From positions 248,001 through 312,000 of the forward strand of contig NZ_CABSIF010000002.1 in NCBI RefSeq assembly GCF_902477725.1: 64,000 bases of DNA, read 5' to 3'. Every line of letters starts with the position of its first letter. The first letter of the stretch is position 1. The position numbers and the translations under genes were made by a program. This DNA comes from an uncultured Desulfovibrio sp. GTDB taxonomy: Bacteria; Desulfobacterota; Desulfovibrionia; Desulfovibrionales; Desulfovibrionaceae. The notes under the pieces are model-generated. The model had not been told where the DNA came from. It saw only the letters and a list, made by a program, of their open reading frames with translations, and ran no database searches. Below, one piece after another: positions 9,639 through 18,099 of the stretch.

Positions 9639-9676
9639 ATGCTAAGTCAACCTTTACCCCTAGGGGGAAGGTCAAG
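9639..9676 (-). promoter_or_regulatory. MerR-family promoter-operator upstream of the alcohol dehydrogenase
   Basis: On the minus strand TTGACC (-35) and TTGACT (candidate -10) are separated by 19 bases that hold a near-palindrome around CCCCTAGGGG. A 19-base spacer filled by a dyad is the hallmark of MerR-family promoters such as those of CueR. It points toward the Fe-alcohol dehydrogenase and would give a leader of about 200 bases. The regulator may be the MerR protein at 11536-12420, but that is not shown. Confidence 0.5.
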
Positions 9677-10003
9677 GGTTTTTGCAAACTTTTTTACTAT
9701 CCAATGTCTTTTTGTGTGAAAAAATAAACCAGCAGGCCTGATTATGGATTTCAAATTAAAACAGACTATTAAGGTGGTTATTATTGCAGTAATTATATCT
9801 ACTAAATATAATTACTATTTTTAATTATCGACATCCGGGACAAAATTTATGTAAAAAGATGCCCATCAAGGGGCATTTTTTTGTAAAAGGCCTTGATCTT
9901 CCAGTGCGGAGAATGCTTACGGTGAATCAAAGTGGGCCGAGCCTCCCGTTGAGGGCTGGGTCAGCCCGCAGCCGACACCAATTCCCGAGGGAAGGAGAAT
10001 GCC
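9677..10003. other. AT-rich intergenic region with a leader hairpin before the permease gene
   Basis: No gene is supported here. Bases about 9680-9850 are very AT-rich compared with the GC-rich flanks and probably hold the promoter of the permease gene. Bases 9859-9883 form a terminator-like hairpin, listed separately. The last 120 bases form a leader that ends in a strong ribosome site (AAGGAG) seven bases before the ATG at 10004. Confidence 0.5.
9859..9883 (+). terminator. Terminator-like hairpin in the leader of the permease gene (possible attenuator)
   Basis: ATGCCC / GGGCAT stem with a short ATCAAG loop, followed by a T7 run. No coding gene ends just upstream on this strand, so it is either the end of a short RNA or a conditional terminator in the leader of the permease gene 120 bases downstream. 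Confidence 0.6.
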
Positions 10004-11092
10004 ATGGAGCAAACAGCACAATTTGGGTCAACAGGTATGGAAACCTCGGCGCAGGCAGCCAAAAAGCAGCTTGCCACAAGTTTCAGAAGACGTGGCATGG
10101 TTACTGCCACCATGTCTGGGGTAGCATACGGAACATACACCGCGTTCATGACGCTCGCCATGACCTTGGGCGTGTGGGGCGTATGGTACGGCGGCGATTC
10201 CCAGCTTTCTGAATTTTCCAAGCTCTTTTTGCTTGGCGCGCTCGGCGCGGCCACCACTGACGCATGCAGCGCCGTATGGGCTGTGCTGATTGCCATTGGC
10301 AAGGGCAAGTTTGGCGATGTTTTTCGCAGCATGGCCTCCAAGCCCGGCGCTATCCTCATGGCAGCCGCAGTTATCGGCGGCCCCCTTGCCAGTACCTGCT
10401 ACGTGCTTGGCCTGCAGAGCGCCGGTTCCATCATTGTGCCCATCAGCGCGCTTTGCCCGGCAATCGGCTCCATTCTGAGCCGTATTCTCTTCAAGCAGCC
10501 CCTGACCCCGCGCACCATGCTGGGTATCTTTATCTGCTTTATGGCCAGTGCCATGATCGGCAGCACGGGCCTTGCCGATAACGCGCCGCCGAACCTCTTT
10601 GTGGGTATCGCCTTTGGCTTTCTGGCCGCTTTTGGCTGGGGGCTTGAAGGCTGCGTGGGCGGCTACGCTACTTCCATGATTGACCCTGAAATCGGCATCA
10701 CCATCCGCCAGCTTACCTCGGCCCTGACCAATCTGCTGATCCTTGTGCCCCTGTTTGCCTTTATTGGCGGCGACTCGGCCTTTGGGATGATCCGCACTGT
10801 CTTTACCGATGTTGACGCCATGCCCTGGTTTATAGTGGCTGGTTTCGGCGCGTATTTCGCCTTTATGCTCTGGTACAAGGGCAACGCCATGTGCGGTACG
10901 GCGCTTGGCATGTCGTGCAACGGCGCGTTCTCTTTCTGGGGACCTTTCTTCTGCTGGCTGGTGCTTGGTCTGTGGTTCGGCATCGACGGTTACGCCCTTG
11001 CCCCCATTGCCTGGCTGGCCGCAGTCGTGATGATCGTCGGCATCTTTATCATTGCCGTCAATCCGCTGGATTTTTTCAGAAAGAAGGGATAA
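10004..11092 (+). CDS. DMT/EamA-type inner-membrane permease
   Basis: 362 residues with about ten hydrophobic segments in two halves, as in the drug/metabolite transporter superfamily. Examples are AILMAAAVIGGPLASTCYVLGL, FVGIAFGFLAAFGWGLEG and APIAWLAAVVMIVGIFIIAV. The N-terminal tail of about 30 residues is polar and Gln/Ala-rich. The ATG at 10004 follows AAGGAG. A small unknown gene starts six bases after the stop and a MerR-type regulator follows on the same strand. This suggests a small regulated transport unit. The substrate and direction of transport cannot be told from sequence. Confidence 0.75.
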   Translation: MEQTAQFGSTGMETSAQAAKKQLATSFRRRGMVTATMSGVAYGTYTAFMTLAMTLGVWGVWYGGDSQLSEFSKLFLLGALGAATTDACSAVWAVLIAIGKGKFGDVFRSMASKPGAILMAAAVIGGPLASTCYVLGLQSAGSIIVPISALCPAIGSILSRILFKQPLTPRTMLGIFICFMASAMIGSTGLADNAPPNLFVGIAFGFLAAFGWGLEGCVGGYATSMIDPEIGITIRQLTSALTNLLILVPLFAFIGGDSAFGMIRTVFTDVDAMPWFIVAGFGAYFAFMLWYKGNAMCGTALGMSCNGAFSFWGPFFCWLVLGLWFGIDGYALAPIAWLAAVVMIVGIFIIAVNPLDFFRKKG

Positions 11093-11098
11093 TTTGCC

Positions 11099-11368
11099 AT
11101 GAAAAAGCCGCTTAATTTCGCCATTCTCAAGTATATGACAACGGTTAACGAGGCCTGCACAGAAGATGTGCTGTGTGCGCTCAAAGACGGCTACAGCTCG
11201 TTTAGGGCTTTCAACAAGTCTGACGTGCTCAACGCCCTCCTGACCGCAGAAGCCAACGGCCTGCTGGAAGAATCGCGCTATGACCTGGATGATGAAGGCC
11301 AGGTGCGCATGTTCTTTCGTGCCCATGCCGAAGGTGCAGCAACCATAAACCGCTACATTTCCAACTAA
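11099..11368 (+). CDS. Small hypothetical protein linked to the permease
   Basis: 89-residue soluble protein with no family I recognise. It is mostly helical in appearance and acidic near the middle (ESRYDLDDEGQVRMFF). It starts six bases after the permease stop, with part of the permease end acting as its leader, so it is almost certainly co-expressed. The segments DVLCALKDGY and KSDVLNALLTAEANGLLEES look like a short helix-turn-helix or winged-helix style fold, but that is a weak impression. It may be an accessory or regulatory partner of the transporter (inference). Confidence 0.7.
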   Translation: MKKPLNFAILKYMTTVNEACTEDVLCALKDGYSSFRAFNKSDVLNALLTAEANGLLEESRYDLDDEGQVRMFFRAHAEGAATINRYISN

Positions 11369-11376
11369 GTATCCAC

Positions 11377-11406
11377 TGCCGGGGAGGGGTGCGCCTCTCC
11401 CCGGCA
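11377..11406 (+). terminator. GC-rich hairpin after the permease operon
   Basis: TGCCGGGGAG pairs with CTCCCCGGCA around a short loop, eight bases after the stop of the small gene. It lacks a good T-run, so it may be a weak terminator or an mRNA-stabilising 3' hairpin. Confidence 0.5.
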
Positions 11407-11535
11407 TAAGGGATGTGCCCGGCCTCGTTTTTGCTTCTGGCTGGTGGCGCAAATGCTCGATATAGGATGTTGTAAGGTTCGGGCAGGCGCATAATCATCC
11501 CTTTTTGCCCACCCTTCAAAAATCCGGGCAACGCC

Positions 11536-12420
11536 ATGACAAAACAAGGGTACACCATCAGCCAGATGAGCGAGATCTCCAAGATCTCCAAAAAGGCTCT
11601 GCGTTTTTATGACGACCTCGGCCTTATTTCTTGCAAAAGGCACGGGGGCAACAACTACCGCTACTACACGCAGGACGAACTGCTCGCCATCCCGCCGCTG
11701 AAATACTACAAGCAGATGGGGTTTAACCTCAGCGAAATCCGCGCCGCTTTTGAAGTGGGCAGCAATACTTCCCTTTCCGCGCTGCGAAAAATATTCATGA
11801 GCAAGATTGAATTGTTGCAGCAGGATGAAAAGCTGTTGTTTCTGCGGCTTACATCTGTGCGCGACTGGCTTGAACTGCTGCACGAAGCGGAAATTGTGCT
11901 GGAAAACTGCCAGCAGAGTGTTTCGGTGAAGTACATTCCGCCAGAACGCATGCTTTTTATGGATCAGACCTTTGTTTCAGATATCAAGTCTGCCATTATC
12001 AACATGGATTTTACCAATTATGTTGAAGAAGTGGGCAATAATATCACCGGGCCGGTCATCATCAATTTCTCTTCCATAGAAAACAGGGTGCAAAACGAGG
12101 AACAGCCCGTCAAACTGCTGCAAAAAACCGTGTTCCCCTGTGGGGAAGATAATATGGCGGATTATGGCGGGTATCTGGCGGCAAGCTGCTACCACATAGG
12201 TTCGCACGAAACCATCGGCAGCACCTACCGCAAATTGCAGCGCTGGTGCGCCTCAAACAACTATGTTTGCGACAATGGCTCTCACGAGCGCTATATTACC
12301 GACTTCTGGACCACCAACAACGATTCGCTCTTTGTTACAGAAGTACTGGTCAAGGTAAGCCGCCGAGGGAGTGTAGTGCACACCCCAAAATTCCATTTCG
12401 ATGCAGACGACGATCTGTAA
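11536..12420 (+). CDS. MerR-family transcriptional regulator with a C-terminal effector-type domain
   Basis: 294 residues. The N-terminus (about 1-75) is a MerR winged helix: YTISQMSEISKISKKALRFYDDLGLI then YRYYTQDEL. A coiled dimerisation helix follows (about 80-130). Residues about 140-290 resemble the GyrI/BltR-like effector-binding domain that senses small organic molecules: SVKYIPPERMLFM, then a SHERYITDFW-type segment. No metal-binding Cys pair of the CueR/ZntR kind is visible, so an organic ligand is more likely. It is downstream of the permease pair on the same strand. Its stop abuts, with no gap, the stop of the converging esterase gene. Confidence 0.85.
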   Translation: MTKQGYTISQMSEISKISKKALRFYDDLGLISCKRHGGNNYRYYTQDELLAIPPLKYYKQMGFNLSEIRAAFEVGSNTSLSALRKIFMSKIELLQQDEKLLFLRLTSVRDWLELLHEAEIVLENCQQSVSVKYIPPERMLFMDQTFVSDIKSAIINMDFTNYVEEVGNNITGPVIINFSSIENRVQNEEQPVKLLQKTVFPCGEDNMADYGGYLAASCYHIGSHETIGSTYRKLQRWCASNNYVCDNGSHERYITDFWTTNNDSLFVTEVLVKVSRRGSVVHTPKFHFDADDDL

Positions 12421-13017
12421 TCAGCCAAGTATGCGGGCCGCCTGCTGCGCCATCAGCTCGTGGCCCGCTTCGCTTGGGTGCAGGCCGTCTGTGTAGAGTG
12501 CGGACATACTATCAGAGGGATTGCCATCCGGTGAGCCTGCCTGACCGGGCAAACCCGCAAAAGCCTGCGAAAAATCCACGCATTGCAGCGAGAAATCCTC
12601 GGCGAGCACGCGCAACCACTGGTGCAGGGCGGCATAGTCCGCGCAGGCGCGCGGCAGGTCAACGCTGCCCAGCAGGGGAAAGGTTATGGGCGCATGCACA
12701 GGAATGGGCACCCCCAGCACCGGGCGCACCCGTGCGCTGAAGCTGTGCTGCACCAGCGCAAAAATATTGGCCTTGACGGTTCCAAGCCCTGTTCCCAACG
12801 CCAGATCATTGAACCCGCCCATGATCAGAACCGCGTCAGCGCCCGCCTGCACCACCTGGGGGTGAAAGCGGGCCAGCATGCCGCCCGTGGTATCGCCGTT
12901 GATGCCGCAGTTGCGCACGTCAATGCCCGTGCGCCGCGCCAGCAGGGTTGTCCATACCTTGGGGCGCGGAATGCCGTAGCCGTATGTGAGGCTGTCGCCC
13001 AGACAAGCAATAATCAT
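12421..13017 (-). CDS. SGNH/GDSL-family esterase (TesA-like)
   Basis: 198-residue hydrolase with all SGNH blocks: GDSLTYGYG (catalytic Ser), GGFND (block III, Asn) and DGLHPSEAGH (block V, Asp and His). No signal peptide is visible when translation begins at the ATG at 13017, so it is cytoplasmic. A longer reading from 13095 has no ribosome site and adds unrelated sequence. It is the last gene of the long minus-strand run, 96 bases after a radical-SAM gene. Families like this cleave acyl esters or thioesters; a link to acyl or lipoyl turnover is only suggested by position. Confidence 0.85.
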   Translation of the reverse strand: MIIACLGDSLTYGYGIPRPKVWTTLLARRTGIDVRNCGINGDTTGGMLARFHPQVVQAGADAVLIMGGFNDLALGTGLGTVKANIFALVQHSFSARVRPVLGVPIPVHAPITFPLLGSVDLPRACADYAALHQWLRVLAEDFSLQCVDFSQAFAGLPGQAGSPDGNPSDSMSALYTDGLHPSEAGHELMAQQAARILG

Positions 13018-13113
13018 GTTTGCAGCGTATTCCCTTGTGGATGATCGGGCAATATTTGCAACAGGCGGCCAGCGCCAGCAGGGGCGTACTGGCAAGGGCC
13101 GCCTGCGCCCGCA

Positions 13114-14202
13114 TCAGGCGGGCAAGCCCATTTGCAGGCGGATGTGGCGTACATCCGCCTCTTCAGGTTTGAAAGGATAGTTGCGGATTCCCGGCCCGGG
13201 GCGCGAATTGGCGTAGGGGCGGTTGCAGGCCACCTCTCCGTCGCGCCCGGTGCAGCCGCAGGTGCGGAACGGTTCGCCCGAGTCGATGACCGCATCCAGA
13301 TCGGCCTTGGGCAGGCCGTACCCCGTGAGAGCGCGGCGGTCGTTATAGGTAAAGAACCGTTCGTGGGCGTGGTCGTTGTCGATGAGCCAGCGCGCAAGCT
13401 GAATGCGGCGGTAGTGGTCTATGGGCGGCGGCAGGCGGTGCGCCAGAGGCGACCCCCCTTCGGGAAAAAACGAAAACAGATGCGTGTTGCCGCCCATGTC
13501 GTGCACTCGCTGCATGGCGCGGCACATGTCCTGCTCGGTTTCGCCCATGCCCACCATAAAGTGCGCCCCGGCCATACCCTGGCCAAAAATATCCAGGCTT
13601 TCGCCCAGGCACTGCCAGTATCTTTTCCATGAGTGCGGCCCACCGACCCCTGAACCCCGGTAGTGGTCAAACAGCTCGGGCGTGGCAAGGTCAATGGCTA
13701 CGCCGATCTTGTCCGCACCGGCCTCGCGCAGTTCCTCAAGGTTTCTGCGGGTAAGGATGGTGGGCGAAACCAGCATGGAAACGGGAATATCAATGGCCTG
13801 ACGCAAACGGCGGCATATCTCTGCGGCATCGCGCGGTGCGCGGCTGTTGGTGAGCATGGAAATGCAGACGCGCTTGACGCGCTCCTGACGCCGCACAATG
13901 CCCGCCACAATTTCATCAACGGTAAATGCGGGCCAGGTCACGCGAATAAAGCTTTTGCTTGAGCTTTCCTTCTTTTCTTTTGCGCCAGAGAGGCCGCAGT
14001 AGGCACACTTTGCCGCGCAGCCAGAGCGGTAGGTCAGCAGCAGATTGATGCACGAAAGGCAGGCGTTGCGGTAGAAGGAACCGGGGGCGAAATCGAGCGT
14101 CATGGCGGCAGCAAGGCTCATGCGCGCAACCTCGGGGCTTTGGGGCTGTGTTTGTTGCCAGCAGGGCGGGCATTGGTTCTCAAGTTGGGTGGCTTGGCTC
14201 AT
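13114..14202 (-). CDS. Radical SAM protein, probable LipS1/LipS2-type lipoyl synthase subunit
   Basis: 362 residues with a radical-SAM CxxxCxxC cluster site (CAAKCAYC, about residues 61-68) and more cysteines near the C-terminus (CGCTGRDGEVAC) that could hold an auxiliary cluster. It resembles biotin-synthase-like enzymes. In the alternative lipoate pathway known from Thermococcus kodakarensis and sulfur oxidisers, two radical-SAM enzymes, LipS1 and LipS2, insert the two sulfurs into octanoyl-protein. Here it is next to a second radical-SAM gene, a LipT-like flavoprotein gene and a lipoate ligase gene, which matches that gene set. Which of the pair is LipS1 I cannot decide. The ATG at 14202 follows GGAGG by six bases. 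Confidence 0.72.
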   Translation of the reverse strand: MSQATQLENQCPPCWQQTQPQSPEVARMSLAAAMTLDFAPGSFYRNACLSCINLLLTYRSGCAAKCAYCGLSGAKEKKESSSKSFIRVTWPAFTVDEIVAGIVRRQERVKRVCISMLTNSRAPRDAAEICRRLRQAIDIPVSMLVSPTILTRRNLEELREAGADKIGVAIDLATPELFDHYRGSGVGGPHSWKRYWQCLGESLDIFGQGMAGAHFMVGMGETEQDMCRAMQRVHDMGGNTHLFSFFPEGGSPLAHRLPPPIDHYRRIQLARWLIDNDHAHERFFTYNDRRALTGYGLPKADLDAVIDSGEPFRTCGCTGRDGEVACNRPYANSRPGPGIRNYPFKPEEADVRHIRLQMGLPA

Positions 14203-14273
14203 ATGTTGCCTCCAGCAAAAGTTATTGCGGCAAGTGTTGTATGGTACCCGTTAGGCAGGCCTGACGGCGGTGG

Positions 14274-15311
14274 CTACCAACCCTCTGTTCCCGCGCCCAG
14301 CAGCACCGAGCAGCATGTTTTGCGAAATTCCGCCTGTAAGCCCATGCGGGCAGCCAGTGCGGCGGCCTCGTGCGAGGGCAGGGCCATACGGTTGATGCCT
14401 GCCCGTAGCGAAAGAATTTCCAGCGCGCTTGCATCCCGCCGCGGGCGGGCGCAGCCGAGGCTTATCTGGCTGTGGGGCATAAGCTCGCGCGCGCGGATCA
14501 CAAGGCCGCACACGCCGCGCGGGTCTGGCTGGCGCACGTTTTCCATGGCTGTGCCAGCAAGGTTCATGTAGGCCACGATCACCAGCAGCTCGGGCGGATG
14601 ACGCGCCAGAATTTCCAGCGCGTGGTTTTCGCCCGCAAACCGCCCAAAATGCAGCCCTGCCACAATGTGCGGAACCACAGGCAGCTCCGCCGCAGCCAGA
14701 GCTTCAAGGCTTTGCTCCAGCAGTTGGGGGCCGTCCGGCAGATGGTAAACGCTGGCATAGGTCTTTTCGCTGCCAATAACGTCAAGCAGCGCCTGATCCA
14801 CGCCAGCCCTGCGCAGGGCCAGAGCCGCGCGGTCGTCCACCATGCCGCAGTGCACGGAAACGTAGAGCCCGGTTTCCTGCTTTATGGCCGCAATGGTGTC
14901 GGTAAAATCCTGCCACGGCACCTGCCCGCGCCCGTTGCAGCCGCCGGAAAGCAACACCCCCTGCGCGCCCTGCGCCACCAGATCGCGGCATTTTTGCAAC
15001 AAGCGTTGGGGGGAGCTGACGTCAGGCATATTGAGCAGCAGCTTGCCGCCGCAGTGGGCGCATTGCTGGCTGCAGTCGGCCCCGGTGATGGAAAGCGCCG
15101 GGTACTGCCCCTGCACGCCGTCACGCACATACATGCCGGGCAGATAGAACAGTATTTTTTTGCCGTGGATTTTCCACGAAAGTTCACGCGCTTCATTAAG
15201 CCGCGCACTATCCCACCGCAGTTCAGGGGGGATATCCGCCGACCACGATGAATAGTAGCCGCCGTAAGTGCCGGAGGCGGAAACACCGCCAGATTGTTCA
15301 GCTTGCAGCAT
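14274..15311 (-). CDS. Radical SAM protein, second LipS1/LipS2-type subunit
   Basis: 345 residues. The radical-SAM motif CSQQCAHC lies about residues 80-87, followed by GGKLLL and a glycine-rich LLSGGCNGRG strand that is typical of SAM binding. Late cysteines (LGCARPRRD, FRKTCCSVL) may bind another cluster. It is distinct from LipA, which has two CxxxCxxC-like triads plus an RSSY tail. The ATG at 15311 overlaps the stop of the LipT-like gene, showing tight co-translation. By gene neighbourhood it is the partner of the radical-SAM protein at 13114-14202 in sulfur insertion into a lipoyl precursor (established for the LipS1/LipS2 pair, inferred here). Confidence 0.72.
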   Translation of the reverse strand: MLQAEQSGGVSASGTYGGYYSSWSADIPPELRWDSARLNEARELSWKIHGKKILFYLPGMYVRDGVQGQYPALSITGADCSQQCAHCGGKLLLNMPDVSSPQRLLQKCRDLVAQGAQGVLLSGGCNGRGQVPWQDFTDTIAAIKQETGLYVSVHCGMVDDRAALALRRAGVDQALLDVIGSEKTYASVYHLPDGPQLLEQSLEALAAAELPVVPHIVAGLHFGRFAGENHALEILARHPPELLVIVAYMNLAGTAMENVRQPDPRGVCGLVIRARELMPHSQISLGCARPRRDASALEILSLRAGINRMALPSHEAAALAARMGLQAEFRKTCCSVLLGAGTEGW

Positions 15312-16368
15312 AGTATTCCCTGAATCCTATCCAGAATCTGTTGATGGCTTTGTCGAGCGCGCCTGTATGCGCCTCCCATAGCAGGCGGCGCTGGTGCGCG
15401 TGCGACAGGGCGTCTCCGTAAAAATCGGCCCATTCTTCCTCGTAGCCCAGCAGAAGGCTCAGATCGCCCTCCAGCACAGCCTTGGCGGCCCAGCGGCCAG
15501 CCATTTCGCCCCCCACCACAGCCTGAAAAATACCGGCCCCTGTGATGGGATGGGTGTGCCCTGCGGCATCGCCTGCAAGCACAGTGTCGCCATACACGCA
15601 AGGACGGGGCGATCCTGCGGGTATCCAGCCGCCTGTGAGGCCCAGCGGCCTGTCGGCCACAAGGCCAAGCCCGGCCATGCCACGCACAAAGCGCCGCAAC
15701 GCCCAGCGCAGGCCCGGTGTGCCGGGGGTGGAGAGCATGCCAAGGCCCACATTTGCCACATTGCCCTTGGGGAAAACCCAGGCATAGCCAGCGCGGATGC
15801 TTTCATCAAAATAGATGTGGGTGTGTTCCAGAGGCTCCAGCAGGGGCAGGCGCACCTGAATGGACGGCAGGCAGTGCGGGCGGGGCAGCCCCAGCCAGCG
15901 CGCCACGCGCGAAACAGGGCCGTCAGCCCCAATAACAACCTTGGCCGACACGCCTACAGTGGCGCTGTTCGGCGCGGACAGCAGCACTCTGCCGCCCGCG
16001 CCGCCTTCGCGGCCAACAGCGGCGTGACCGGGAAGAATCCTCGCGCCGCTGCTCACGGCGGCGCGGGCAAGGGCCTGATCGAACATCTCCCTGTCGATCA
16101 CGCAGCCAGGGGCGCTCATATCCTGTATGCAGCGGCCATGCAGAAAGCTGCGCATGCCCGTTGTGCGCTGCACGATGTATTCGTCCCCCACGTTGGCCTG
16201 CCCAACAAGCATAGCTGGAATGTATTCCGCGCAGCGTACGGGCCTGCCCACGATACGCCGCCGCTCGGCAACAATTACGGAAGCCCCAGCCAGAGCCGCG
16301 GCCCGCGCGGCGCTTGATCCGGCTGGGCCACCGCCCACCACAAGAACATCGCAGTTGAGTACGCGCAT
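15298..16368 (-). CDS. FAD-dependent geranylgeranyl-reductase-family oxidoreductase, probable LipT
   Basis: 356 residues. The N-terminal DVLVVGGGPAGSSAARAAA is a Rossmann FAD site, VVIGADGPVSRVARWLG is the DG motif, and GDTVLAGDAAGHTHPITGAGI is the GD motif of the geranylgeranyl reductase/hydroxylase family. In LipS-type lipoate gene clusters a flavoprotein of this family, LipT, accompanies the ligase and the two radical-SAM genes; its exact step is thought to be redox support of lipoyl maturation. The ATG at 16368 is preferred because GGGAGG ends seven bases upstream; longer in-frame starts have no such site. The gene starts four bases after the ligase stop, and its ribosome site overlaps that stop. 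Confidence 0.75.
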   Translation of the reverse strand: MRVLNCDVLVVGGGPAGSSAARAAALAGASVIVAERRRIVGRPVRCAEYIPAMLVGQANVGDEYIVQRTTGMRSFLHGRCIQDMSAPGCVIDREMFDQALARAAVSSGARILPGHAAVGREGGAGGRVLLSAPNSATVGVSAKVVIGADGPVSRVARWLGLPRPHCLPSIQVRLPLLEPLEHTHIYFDESIRAGYAWVFPKGNVANVGLGMLSTPGTPGLRWALRRFVRGMAGLGLVADRPLGLTGGWIPAGSPRPCVYGDTVLAGDAAGHTHPITGAGIFQAVVGGEMAGRWAAKAVLEGDLSLLLGYEEEWADFYGDALSHAHQRRLLWEAHTGALDKAINRFWIGFREYYAAS

Positions 16369-16372
16369 GGGG

Positions 16373-17953
16373 CTACCTCCCGGCATGGCATTGCGCCTGC
16401 TGCGCCACACGCAAAATGGAGTGCAGCAGGGGCATGTTCAGGCTTGTCTGGCTGCGGAACTGCCCCTGATGGGCGGCTTCGCTCTGATCCAGCTCGTAGC
16501 AGGTGGTGTTTTCTATATCTATGAGAATGCCGGGCAGGCCCATGCGGTCAAAATCTTCCGCATGTTTGATGTAAAAGGGCTGGCAGCAGCAGCCGATGAA
16601 GGCGGACACGCCTTGCCCCTTGAGCCTGCCCAGTTCTTCCATGAGATCTTCAAAATTGGTTATGCAGACCGTGCGCAGTTTGCGCTCATGCCCCAGAGCC
16701 CAGGCTTCGCCCACGGAACACTCTCCGCAGGCGCGGCAGGCCTTGGTAAAGCGGAGGTCGCAGTCCTTGAGTTTGGCGCAGTAGGGCAGCAGCAGGGCTT
16801 GCGGCCCGGCGGCCAGCACCTGATCAAAGTTGCCGTTGGTGGTGAAGATGCGGTTGCAGTGTTCAATGGGGATGCCGTGGCGGGCAATGGCGGCTTTTTC
16901 CATGGCCATGCGCAGGGGAATGCAGATGTCTTCCGCGTTCATGTCGGGTATGGCGATATGCCCTTCGTTGAAAAAGTCATGGATGATGCCGCAGAGGTGC
17001 TCCGTATTCAGGGGCTGACCGCGCAGGGCAGCCTCAAGGTCAAAGAGGGCGCGTGCGGGAAAAGACAGAAAGTCTCCGGTAATAAACACGTTTTTAAGCA
17101 CGCGGCGCGGCATGTTGAGCTGCATGGTCACGCGAACAAGGCCGTAGGGCGATTTGCGCGCGCCTTGCACCACCTCTGTTTTTTCATAGGTGGGGCGCAC
17201 CATGTCTATCCATTCCTGCGACTGAAAATAGGGCAGCCGCTCGGCCAGCAGGTCTTCTTCCTCGGCGGTCAGGCCGCCGGGCACAAGGTTTATGCCCATG
17301 TGCCGCTCAAAGGCATCGGCAAGGGCAGCCTTGATATCGGCGCTGGCGGGTACATGCCCAAGCTCCCACGCCAGACAGGTGACACGCTTTTTGACGGAAT
17401 CAATCTCCTTGGCTTTCAGCTTTTCCACAGGCACGCGCAGGCATTTGAGCATGGTTTCCACGTCAAAATCCACCAGCAGCGTACCCTGAAACAGAAATGC
17501 CGCGTCGCAGTCCGTGCCGCCGGTGCCGGAAATCTTGCGGCCAGCCACTTCTATGTCGTTGCGGGGGCGAAATGCCGCGTCAATGCCCATGCCGCGCAGA
17601 GCCGTGACGGTTGGCTCGCACAAACGGCGGAACAGATTGGCGTTGGGGATGCCCACGCCAAAAAAGGCCTTGTCGCAAATAAGCTCCCAGCCGATCTGGT
17701 TTTCATCAAACAGCAGGCCGCCACCGCCTGTGATGCGGCGGTTGATGTCGATTCCCTGTTCGCGGCAGTAGGAAAGGCGGATTTCTTCCTGAATGGACTG
17801 ATGAAAACCCACCAGAACCGTTGCCGGATTGAACTGCAAAAAACGCAATGTATCCTGCGAGCGGCCACTGCCGCGAATTTCAAGCAGCACCTCGTCAAGG
17901 GCCATGTTTTCCGCCGCTGTAAGCGGCGGCAAATCAAGCAATCGCCACTGCAT
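16373..17953 (-). CDS. Lipoate-protein ligase with fused LplB and DUF116 domains
   Basis: 526 residues in three parts. Residues 1-240 are an LplA-type ligase: RRITGGGGLLFDENQIGWE and GRKISGTGG with the catalytic Lys. Residues about 245-345 match the LplB accessory domain (PRRVLKNVFITGDFLSFP). Residues about 350-510 are a cysteine-rich DUF116 domain (LPYCAKLKDCDL, CRACGECSVGEAWA, IGCCCQPFY) that probably binds a metal or Fe-S cluster. The ligase joins lipoate or octanoate to a Lys of a carrier protein using ATP. The fused DUF116 may sense redox state or help sulfur chemistry (inference). The ATG at 17953 follows AGGAGG. It is 147 bases after the HdrD-like gene and directly before the LipT-like gene. 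Confidence 0.82.
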   Translation of the reverse strand: MQWRLLDLPPLTAAENMALDEVLLEIRGSGRSQDTLRFLQFNPATVLVGFHQSIQEEIRLSYCREQGIDINRRITGGGGLLFDENQIGWELICDKAFFGVGIPNANLFRRLCEPTVTALRGMGIDAAFRPRNDIEVAGRKISGTGGTDCDAAFLFQGTLLVDFDVETMLKCLRVPVEKLKAKEIDSVKKRVTCLAWELGHVPASADIKAALADAFERHMGINLVPGGLTAEEEDLLAERLPYFQSQEWIDMVRPTYEKTEVVQGARKSPYGLVRVTMQLNMPRRVLKNVFITGDFLSFPARALFDLEAALRGQPLNTEHLCGIIHDFFNEGHIAIPDMNAEDICIPLRMAMEKAAIARHGIPIEHCNRIFTTNGNFDQVLAAGPQALLLPYCAKLKDCDLRFTKACRACGECSVGEAWALGHERKLRTVCITNFEDLMEELGRLKGQGVSAFIGCCCQPFYIKHAEDFDRMGLPGILIDIENTTCYELDQSEAAHQGQFRSQTSLNMPLLHSILRVAQQAQCHAGR

Positions 17954-18099
17954 ATGCGCCTCCTGATCGGGTATACACGCCTCTTGCGGTCGGGGTTGTC
18001 CTTACCGCGTCTACACCCTGTTTGTGCTGCGTTTTTGTCGCGGCTGCGGCTCATGTTGCACATGTTCTGCCCGCCGGGAATTATGGTCTGCCCTTACCG

